DNA of 64,000 nt, taken from NCBI RefSeq assembly GCF_000308615.1, contig NZ_BAGB01000174.1:124001-188000 (forward strand). Direction: 5' to 3'. The position numbers were made by a program, and so were the translations under genes. Shown piece after piece: positions 57,563 through 64,000 of the stretch (position 1 is the stretch's first letter; every line of letters begins with the position of its first letter). This stretch comes from Nocardia jiangxiensis NBRC 101359. GTDB taxonomy: Bacteria; Actinomycetota; Actinomycetes; Mycobacteriales; Mycobacteriaceae. The notes under the pieces are model-generated. The model was not told the origin of the DNA and searched no databases. It saw only the letters and a list, made by a program, of their open reading frames with translations.

Positions 57563-60417
57563 CTGACGGCGATCTGTACCCGGGAGGTGAAATCGAGTTT
57601 GGCCAGAATGCTCGACACGTGCGTCTGCACGGTTCGCCGGGACAGCAGCATCTGCGCGGCGATCTGGGAATTCGACAAACCCTCGGTGACGAAATCGGCG
57701 ACCCGCCGTTCGGTGGGAGTCAGTGCGGCCCAACCGGATTTCGGGCGGTTGCGCGGGCCGCGCCGGCCGTGCCGCAGTCCCAGGCCGCGCAACCGGGCCT
57801 CCGCGCGAGCGACCGCCCATTGGGCATCCATCCCGGCGTACACCTCGACCGCCGCGTCCGAGGCCGCGCGCGCGGCATCCATCCGGCCCGCCTGCGCGTA
57901 CACCGCGGCCAGATTCTCCTGCGCGTGCGCGGTGTAGAACGGTCGCCCGGCCGCGGTGAACAGTTCGGCCGATTCGGTGAGCAGGGCCGGATCCTGTTGC
58001 GCCAGACCGGTACACAGCAGCGCTGTGGCATGCCGGGAGCTGGTCGCGATCCGCTCGTCGGACTGCTGCGCGGCACGCGCGATCGCCTGCAGATCCGCCG
58101 AACGTTCGGTGACCGCCGCCAGCCGGGCCATCTCCGGATAGACGTGGTAGAGCGTGATCTCGGTCCACGGCGACTCGACCTGCGCGCACGTGGCCAGCAA
58201 CAGATCCAGCGCCTCGCCGGGCCGCCGGTCGCGTTCGAGGGCCACCGCCCGAGCCCAGGCGCGCACATGCAGACCCGTGCGGCCGGCGATGTCGTCGATC
58301 AGCGGCGGAATGGAATCCGGTGTGTCGGTGAAGGTTCCCCGGTAGACGCCGATCAGGGCGATCAGGCTCGGCGCGACGCGCGCGTAGCCGAACACGTCCG
58401 CGGTGTCGTGACATCGGGCCAGTGCGGCCAGGGCGTCGTCCCAGCGCCCGCTGGTGAAATGCAGTTTGCCCACTGCCAGCAGGTTCGCGGTCTGCATCGC
58501 GCCGCCGCTGCGCTCCTCGTAATCGACGGTGGCGGTGAGGACCTCCTCGGCCCGCTCGGGCCGGTCCAGTTCCATCAGGCACTGGCCGCTGACCAGGTAC
58601 GGATTGAAGTGCGCGAAGGTGCTGCGACCCTGGCTCAGGGCCTCGTACTGCCGAATCAGGTTGTCGCCCAGCTCGATACATTCCTCCAGGCGGCCCTGGT
58701 AGTACCGGACCAGTCCGAGCGAGAACTGCGCCATGCCGATCGAGACCGGATCGGCGAGTTCGAACCCGAGGGTGCGAGCGCGATCGGCGGCCCGTTCCGC
58801 GTCGTCGAGCCGATCCAGCAGATGGGAGACCACGGCCAGGACGCCCTGATGCCGCGCCTCGCGGACCGGGGGCGCGCCCTCGTGCACGGCCGTGGTCGAA
58901 ACCTCGTGTGCGGCAGCGACTTTGCCCTGTGCCAGACATGCCTGGGAGAGCAGCCACAGGAAATCCCCGCGCTGCGGCTGCCCGGGGTCGGGCAGTCCTT
59001 CCAGAGCTTCGCGCGCCACGCGCTCGGCCTCGGCCGCCCGTCCGCTCCACAGCAGGGCGCGCACGAGCAGCATTCGCAGCCGATTCGCGGCCGGGGCCTG
59101 CGGATCCGAGGTGATGGTCGTGCTCAGCAGTCGCACGGCGCTCTCGGGTGCGCAGATCATCAGCCGGTTGGCCGAGGTGAGCAACCAGTCGATGCTCGGC
59201 GAATCCAGCTGGACTCCGGCCGAAATCAGATATCCGGCAATGCGTTCGATCGGTCCGCCCGTGCCGATCAGGGTCTGCGCGGCATGCCACTGCAGACTGG
59301 CCCGGGTGGTCCCGGGCACCTGGTCGGCGAACACCCGGCGGATCAGATCGTGCCGGAAGATCAGCCCCGTGCGTCCGGAGATCAGCACCCCGACATCGGT
59401 TGCCAGGGCGACGATCTCCTCGATCTCCGCGGCCTCGGCTCCCAGCACGCTGGTCAGCTCGCCGGCCTCGACCCCCGCGCCCAGGGCGGCCGCGAGCGAG
59501 AGCACCCGCTGCGCATTCGTCGGCAGATAGTCCAGGCGGCGCAGGATGGCCTCGGTCAGCGAGACCGGAAGGTGTGGGTCGGCGCCTGCGCCGGGCGCCC
59601 CGGCGGCGAGTTCCACCGTCCCGTCGTCGGTGATGGTGAGCTGTCCGGCCTGTCGCAGCCCGGCCACCAATTCGGTGATGAACAAGGGATTTCCGCCCGC
59701 CCAGGTGAGCGCGCGGACCAGCCCGGGGCCGACCGGCGCGCCGAGCACGGCCGCGGCGAGTTCCACGCCGGCTGGATCGTCCAGTGGCTCGAGCCGCACC
59801 TGGGCCGCGCCCGCCGCGGTCACCCGCTCGATGACCTCGGTCACCACGCCCTCGCGCGGGAGCGGGCGCAGTGCGAGCACGATCAGCAGGGGCAACTCGT
59901 CGATCAGCTCCGCGAGCCGTTCGATCGTGCGCAGCGTGGCCGGATCCGCCCAGTGCGCATCGTCCACGACGACCGCGACCGGACCTGTGGCGCAGAGCCT
60001 TTCGACGATCTCGGCGAAGGTGTCGATCACCGAGTTCGCCCAGCCGACCGCATCGCCCGCGGCCGTGGGGTCGCCACGCAGCAGCGCCCGCGAGCGGTCG
60101 ATCAGCTCCGCCGGGACCGCGTCGGTGAACCAGTCGGCGGTCGACCAGGTCCGCGTCGCCGCGAACGGCGTGTGCATCTCGAGTTCACTGGCGGCGCAGG
60201 CCAATACCCGCATGCGCACCCGGTCCGCCGAGTCGAGGATCCGCTCGAGCAGTGAGGTCTTGCCGACCCCGGGCGCACCGTCGATGATCACGACGCCGCC
60301 GTGTCCGGCGACGGTCTGTGCGAGCCGCTCGGCGCCGACGATCAGCTCGCGTTCGCGGCCGACCAGACGACGATCGTGCGCGTCGTCCTCGCCGCCGCCA
60401 TGGGAAACGTCCGACAT
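57526..60417 (-). CDS. Large LuxR-family ATPase regulator (LAL type)
   Basis: 963 residues from an ATG at 60417 with GGAG five bases upstream; the frame is open to 60492. Walker A GAPGVGKT (47-54), Walker B AVVVDDAHWAD (about 145), a long TPR-like helical region (about 380-870) and a C-terminal LuxR HTH (LTPTERRVADFVTEGLSNSQ, then LSRRTVQTHVSSILAKL). These are signal-responsive activators; the inducer is unknown. It is the long relative of 44569 and overlaps the convergent WhiB gene by 37 bp at the 3' end. Confidence 0.92.
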   Translation of the reverse strand: MSDVSHGGGEDDAHDRRLVGRERELIVGAERLAQTVAGHGGVVIIDGAPGVGKTSLLERILDSADRVRMRVLACAASELEMHTPFAATRTWSTADWFTDAVPAELIDRSRALLRGDPTAAGDAVGWANSVIDTFAEIVERLCATGPVAVVVDDAHWADPATLRTIERLAELIDELPLLIVLALRPLPREGVVTEVIERVTAAGAAQVRLEPLDDPAGVELAAAVLGAPVGPGLVRALTWAGGNPLFITELVAGLRQAGQLTITDDGTVELAAGAPGAGADPHLPVSLTEAILRRLDYLPTNAQRVLSLAAALGAGVEAGELTSVLGAEAAEIEEIVALATDVGVLISGRTGLIFRHDLIRRVFADQVPGTTRASLQWHAAQTLIGTGGPIERIAGYLISAGVQLDSPSIDWLLTSANRLMICAPESAVRLLSTTITSDPQAPAANRLRMLLVRALLWSGRAAEAERVAREALEGLPDPGQPQRGDFLWLLSQACLAQGKVAAAHEVSTTAVHEGAPPVREARHQGVLAVVSHLLDRLDDAERAADRARTLGFELADPVSIGMAQFSLGLVRYYQGRLEECIELGDNLIRQYEALSQGRSTFAHFNPYLVSGQCLMELDRPERAEEVLTATVDYEERSGGAMQTANLLAVGKLHFTSGRWDDALAALARCHDTADVFGYARVAPSLIALIGVYRGTFTDTPDSIPPLIDDIAGRTGLHVRAWARAVALERDRRPGEALDLLLATCAQVESPWTEITLYHVYPEMARLAAVTERSADLQAIARAAQQSDERIATSSRHATALLCTGLAQQDPALLTESAELFTAAGRPFYTAHAQENLAAVYAQAGRMDAARAASDAAVEVYAGMDAQWAVARAEARLRGLGLRHGRRGPRNRPKSGWAALTPTERRVADFVTEGLSNSQIAAQMLLSRRTVQTHVSSILAKLDFTSRVQIAVSHANGTRPQEVR

Positions 60418-60552
60418 ACCAACTCCAGCTCCGGCCAGGCGCTCGATATTACTCACGGGTGGCCCCTCCCCGAACACTCGGGCACTGCTCACTTCTCGCG
60501 ATCGGTGTGTCGCATTTGTCCGAGTCGGCGTGTCGCCTCGGCTTCGCAGCTC

Positions 60553-60568
60553 TTCCCGCCCGTGAGAA
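60553..60568. promoter_or_regulatory. Weak TTCCCA-type dyad upstream of the 60684 secreted protein
   Basis: TTCCCGCCCGTGAGAA, one change in the right arm. Its centre is 31 bp from that of the TGCCGTT dyad at 60583, three helical turns. Confidence 0.4.
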
Positions 60569-60582
60569 CTCCGTAAGTAATG

Positions 60583-60600
60583 TGCCGTTGATTAACGGTA
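60583..60600. promoter_or_regulatory. TGCCGTT dyad and -10 box upstream of the 60684 secreted protein
   Basis: TGCCGTTGATTAACGGTA running into TACATT (60599-60604). The arms extend to GTAATG and CATTAT. Together with 54413 the clearest member of the family. Confidence 0.6.
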
Positions 60601-60683
60601 CATTATTCCTCGTGATAAGCCTCGGCTGTGCCGGTCACGAGATCGACCCCCGAGGTAGCGACCCGCACACGAAAGAAGCGGTA

Positions 60684-61214
60684 ATGAGCAGAATCAACGG
60701 ACCTGTGTCACGGCGGTTCCGGGCGGCCCTGTACGCCCTGGCCGCGATCACCGCGACCGGGCTCGGCGCGGCGGAGATCCCGGCGGCGCACGCGGACGCC
60801 ACGGGGCAGCCGTGCCTGTGGGCGGGAAACAGCTACCGGCAGGGCCAGGTGGTGTACGCGGGAGGTTTCGCCTTCAGCTGTCACATGGACGCCTTCGGTG
60901 TTTCGCACTGGAACAAGGACGGCGCGTCGGGGCATCACAGCACGGTGTCCAACCCGGGCGCGACCGGTAATCCGGCCGGTAGCTTCAGTCCCGGCGCCTG
61001 GCAGCCCGGCACCTCCTACAACGACTACTGCGTCGGCAATCAGCTGATCGAGGGCAGCGCGGACATCTACACCGCGGTCACCGACAACAGCGGCCTGTTC
61101 GTGTACTGGCGATCGGTCGGGCCGATCTCCTGGTGGAACTTCGACTCCGGTGTGCGGCCGCCGTCGGCGAGCTGGCGCTCCTCGAGCCTGTGCCAGGACG
61201 GCGTGCTGACCTGA
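60684..61214 (+). CDS. Small secreted cysteine-containing protein
   Basis: 176 residues from an ATG at 60684 with GAAAGAAG about five bases upstream. A signal peptide (ALYALAAITATGLGAAEIPA, cut near AHADA) is followed by a domain of about 140 residues with four cysteines (QPCLW, FSCHM, DYCVG, SLCQD), likely two disulphides, and many aromatics (WAGNSYRQGQVVYAGGFAF). I do not recognise the family. Secreted or wall-bound; not lipidated, as no lipobox is present. Confidence 0.75.
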   Translation: MSRINGPVSRRFRAALYALAAITATGLGAAEIPAAHADATGQPCLWAGNSYRQGQVVYAGGFAFSCHMDAFGVSHWNKDGASGHHSTVSNPGATGNPAGSFSPGAWQPGTSYNDYCVGNQLIEGSADIYTAVTDNSGLFVYWRSVGPISWWNFDSGVRPPSASWRSSSLCQDGVLT

Positions 61215-61395
61215 CGCGTGTCCGAGAGCTGCGTCGTCGAGATCTGCGGAGCCTGCCGTCTTCACAGCCTTGCCACAGGTAGGGCACAGTGCACTGATAA
61301 CGCATCATCGTCTACTGGACCGGTCGCCGGTACGGTTCGTCGGTGACATCGGCAGGTGCACGACATCAAGACATGACGACGGAAAGGCTCCGCAT

Positions 61396-62355
61396 ATGGC
61401 CCGGGATCTGACGCAGCTGGAAATTCTCTCCGAATTGGAGCCCGTCGCCGAGCAGAATCTCAACAGGCACCTGTCGATCGCCAAGGAATGGCATCCGCAC
61501 GACTACGTGCCCTGGGACGCCGGGCGCAACTTCGCGGCGATGGGCGGATTCGACTGGGACCCGTCGCAATCGGCGCTCGGTGAGGTCGCCAAGGCGGCGA
61601 TGATCACCAATCTGCTCACCGAGGACAACCTGCCCTCCTACCACCGCGAGATCGCAGAGAACTTCTCGATGGACGGCGCGTGGGGCACCTGGGTCGGCCG
61701 CTGGACCGCGGAGGAGAACCGGCACGGCATCGTCATCCGGGACTATCTGGTGGTCACCCGGGCGGTGGATCCCGTTGCGCTGGAACGGGATCGGATGATC
61801 CACATGACCAACGGCGCGCAGTCCCCGGACGACTGGGGCGGATTCCTGGAGAACGTCGCCTACGTGACGTTCCAGGAGCTGGCGACCCGCGTCTCGCACC
61901 GCAACACCGGCCGGGCCTGCGACGAACCGATCGCGGACCGGATGCTGCAGCGCATCGCCACGGACGAGAACCTGCACATGATCTTCTACCGCAACCTGTG
62001 CGCGGCCGGGCTGGATCTGGTGCCCGATCAGCAGATCGAGGCGATCACCCGGATCGTGACCAACTTCGTCATGCCCGGATACGGCATGCCCAATTTCCGC
62101 CGCCACGGCGTGATCATGGCCAAGCACGGCATCTACGATCTGCGCCAGCACCTCGAGGAGGTCGTGCGGCCGGTGCTGAAGATCTGGAATGTGTTCGGCC
62201 GCGACGACTTCGGGCCGCGCGGGGAACGCGCCCGGGACGAGTTGGCTGCCTTCCTGGAGAAGCTGGATCGCGACGCGACCAAGTTCGAGGAGCAGCGCGA
62301 CCGGCTGCTGGCCCGCGAGGCCGCCCGCGCGACCCGGGAGCGGGCCACCATCTAG
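61396..62355 (+). CDS. desA: DesA-type acyl-ACP desaturase
   Basis: 319 residues from an ATG at 61396 with GGAAAGG eight bases upstream. The di-iron ligands of soluble acyl-ACP desaturases are present: EENRH (Glu107, His110) and DENLH (Glu191, His194), plus an early acidic ligand in TEDNLPSYHREI. Members introduce a double bond into acyl-ACP, and mycobacterial DesA1/DesA2 feed mycolic-acid synthesis. Its stop shares the CTAG palindrome with the stop of the convergent histidine kinase. Confidence 0.93.
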   Translation: MARDLTQLEILSELEPVAEQNLNRHLSIAKEWHPHDYVPWDAGRNFAAMGGFDWDPSQSALGEVAKAAMITNLLTEDNLPSYHREIAENFSMDGAWGTWVGRWTAEENRHGIVIRDYLVVTRAVDPVALERDRMIHMTNGAQSPDDWGGFLENVAYVTFQELATRVSHRNTGRACDEPIADRMLQRIATDENLHMIFYRNLCAAGLDLVPDQQIEAITRIVTNFVMPGYGMPNFRRHGVIMAKHGIYDLRQHLEEVVRPVLKIWNVFGRDDFGPRGERARDELAAFLEKLDRDATKFEEQRDRLLAREAARATRERATI

Positions 62356-64000
62356 GAACTCTCCGGCGGGCTGCCCGCCTTCGGCAGATGCACGGTGAAC
62401 GCCGTGTCGCCGGGCTCGCTGGTCACCGTGATGTCGCCGCCGTGCGCCCGCACGACGGCGCTGGCGATGGCCAGGCCCAGCCCGGTGCTGCCGGTGTGGC
62501 GTGAGCGCGAGGAGTCACCGCGGGCGAAGCGCTGGAAGATCTCCGGCACCAGTTCGGCCGGTATGCCGGGGCCGGTGTCGCGCACCCGCCACCGCACGCC
62601 ACCCGCGCCGTCGGATTCCAGGGAGGTGGTGACCACGGTGCCGGGGCCGGTGTGCACTCGGGCGTTGGTGAGCAGATTGGCCAGCACCTGATGCAGGCGC
62701 GCGGCGTCGCCGGTGATCTCGACCGGTTCGTCGGGCAGGTTCATCTCCCACTGGTGATCGGCTCCGGCGATATGGGCGTCGGTGACCGCGTCGGCGGTGA
62801 TCCGGGTCAGATCGACCGGTTCGTGCTCGAGCGGGCGGCCCGAATCCAGGCGCGCCAGCAGCAGCAGATCCTCCACCAGACCCGACATCCGGATGGCGGC
62901 GGCGTCCACCCGGCTCATCGCGTCCGCGACCGCCGGGGGCACCTCATTGCTGTTGCGTTGTGCCAGTTCGGTATAGCCTCGGATGGCGGCCAGCGGGGTG
63001 CGCAGTTCGTGACTGGCGTCGGCGACGAATCGACGCACGCGCGTCTCGCTGGCGTAGCGGGCCGACAGCGCGCCGGTGATGTTGTCCAGCATGCGATTCA
63101 CCGCCGCGCCGAGTCGGCCGACCTCGGTTCGCGGATCGGCGTCATCGGCCGGAACCCGAACGGGCAGTTCGACTTCGCCGTGATCCAGCGGCAGATCCGC
63201 GACCCGGTAGGCGGTCGCGGCGACCCGGTCCAGCGGGGCCAGCGCGCGGCGAATCAGTGTGATACCCACCGTGATCGCGATCAGCAGCACGATCGCGGCG
63301 ACGATCCCCAGGACCATCAGCACCCGCAGCAGCGTCGCATCGACCGGCGCCATGGACAGCCCCGTCAGAACCGTCTGCCCGTCATCGGGTCCGGGCTCGG
63401 CCACCACCCGATATCTCCCCAGACCGTCCAGGCTCATGGTTCGCGAACGGCCGTCGGCGGACACCGCGGCGAGTTGACGTTCGGCGGTGTCGCTCAGCGC
63501 GGTGCGATTGCCGTCCGAGCCGAGTTTGCCGACCGCGGTGATCGTGCGGCCCTCGATGATCGCGCCGATCTCATCGGGCGGCACTCCGGGCCGGGACAGG
63601 AACTCGGGTCCGGGACTGCTGGTCGGCGTCGCTGTCTCGGAAGCCTGCGGGGGCCCGCTGGTCGTCGCGGCCGGAGCGGACACCGGTGTATGCGCTGCCG
63701 TCGGCGGCTGCGCGCCGGTGTGTTGCGGTGTGGCAGTGGATGTTCGGGCTGTCGAGGGCGATTGCGCGAGAGCGGGCGGTTGTGCCCCGGGGCCCAGTGG
63801 TGTCGCATGCGGGCCGGGATGCGTGACGTGTGTGCCGTGCGGCCCCGGCCCGGACGGTGGAGCCACCGAACCCGGACCCGCCGACTGCGGGCCCGGATCC
63901 GCGTCGGACGGGGGTGGCCCGAAGAAGGGCGGCGGTCCGCTGACGGCCATCTGAGCGCGGTTCTGCGCACCCGCCAACTGACCGTCCAACTGGTCCACCA
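62352..64000 (-). CDS. Sensor histidine kinase, 5' end beyond the window
   Basis: At least 549 residues; the frame runs through the right edge, so the true start and a first membrane helix may lie outside. A long Pro/Gly/Thr/Ala-rich outer region (about residues 20-150) precedes a short sensor part, a membrane helix (about 228-252), a HAMP segment, HisKA with SHELRTPLAAIRG and HATPase motifs (NLLTNARVH, RDTGPGIP, GLGLAIASAVV). The response-regulator gene probably precedes it off-window, as in TcrY/MprB-type pairs. Confidence 0.9.
   Translation of the reverse strand, partial: VDQLDGQLAGAQNRAQMAVSGPPPFFGPPPSDADPGPQSAGPGSVAPPSGPGPHGTHVTHPGPHATPLGPGAQPPALAQSPSTARTSTATPQHTGAQPPTAAHTPVSAPAATTSGPPQASETATPTSSPGPEFLSRPGVPPDEIGAIIEGRTITAVGKLGSDGNRTALSDTAERQLAAVSADGRSRTMSLDGLGRYRVVAEPGPDDGQTVLTGLSMAPVDATLLRVLMVLGIVAAIVLLIAITVGITLIRRALAPLDRVAATAYRVADLPLDHGEVELPVRVPADDADPRTEVGRLGAAVNRMLDNITGALSARYASETRVRRFVADASHELRTPLAAIRGYTELAQRNSNEVPPAVADAMSRVDAAAIRMSGLVEDLLLLARLDSGRPLEHEPVDLTRITADAVTDAHIAGADHQWEMNLPDEPVEITGDAARLHQVLANLLTNARVHTGPGTVVTTSLESDGAGGVRWRVRDTGPGIPAELVPEIFQRFARGDSSRSRHTGSTGLGLAIASAVVRAHGGDITVTSEPGDTAFTVHLPKAGSPPESS

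Noticed and set aside
57433..60255. 940-codon open frame antisense to the LuxR-type regulator
   Set aside because: The opposite strand carries P-loop, TPR and LuxR HTH motifs. The antisense translation is Arg/Gly/Gln-rich with no domain.
1..64000. Insertion sequences, prophage genes, CRISPR arrays, tRNA or rRNA genes
   Set aside because: No transposase or integrase motifs, no regularly spaced repeats and no cloverleaf or rRNA sequence were found on reading both strands.

Overview
The window is GC-rich DNA from a mycolic-acid actinobacterium, most likely Nocardia or a close relative. The pointers are a complete PE/PPE-containing type VII secretion (ESX) locus, two WhiB proteins, PknG, a 180-kDa-type NAD-glutamate dehydrogenase, a DesA-type acyl-ACP desaturase and an Rv3651-like protein. 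No rRNA, tRNA, CRISPR array, insertion sequence or phage gene is visible.

Region 1 (1-11135) is a satellite of ESX-associated genes. A leftward operon (1-4573) encodes an immunity-like protein, a YbaB-like protein, a long WXG100 protein and the N-terminal part of a CpnT-like protein that runs off the left edge. A divergent EspC-domain substrate (4711), two low-complexity proteins that look like diverged paralogues and face each other (6667, 8736), and an NlpC/P60 hydrolase (10185) follow.

Region 2 (11560-28872) is the secretion machine: eccA-eccB-eccC-PE-PPE-esx-esx-espG-MinD-like ATPase-eccD-mycP-eccE and a small EspR-like HTH gene. From memory, eccB to eccE is the order of M. tuberculosis ESX-2, where an NlpC/P60 gene and cpnT also lie on the eccB side. 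EccC is one polypeptide with three ATPase domains. The Esx pair and the PPE protein lack their signature motifs. Two membrane proteins (28950-30775) close the block.

Region 3 (30917-44062) is mostly housekeeping: NAD-glutamate dehydrogenase, an SPFH/zinc-ribbon protein with a DUF1707 neighbour, LipB, DoxX-like, DinB-like, DUF475 (TerC-like), a DUF885 metallopeptidase-like protein, a secreted lysozyme-like protein and TerD.

Region 4 (44569-60417) is rich in regulators and holds two sets of LuxR-type ATPase, MerR and WhiB genes, around an MFS transporter, an amino-acid permease followed by pknG, a secreted protein, an Rv3651-like protein and a MarR regulator. Region 5 (60684-64000) has a small secreted protein, DesA and a sensor histidine kinase cut by the right edge.

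Two dyad families recur in the intergenic DNA. One is a 16-bp TTCCCA-N4-TGGGAA element (13 sites). The other is a longer element with TGCCGTT/AACGGTA arms that abuts candidate -10 boxes (7 sites). Where both precede the same gene, their centres lie close to whole numbers of helical turns apart. Together they tie ESX genes, glutamate dehydrogenase, the permease/PknG pair and secreted proteins into what may be shared regulons.
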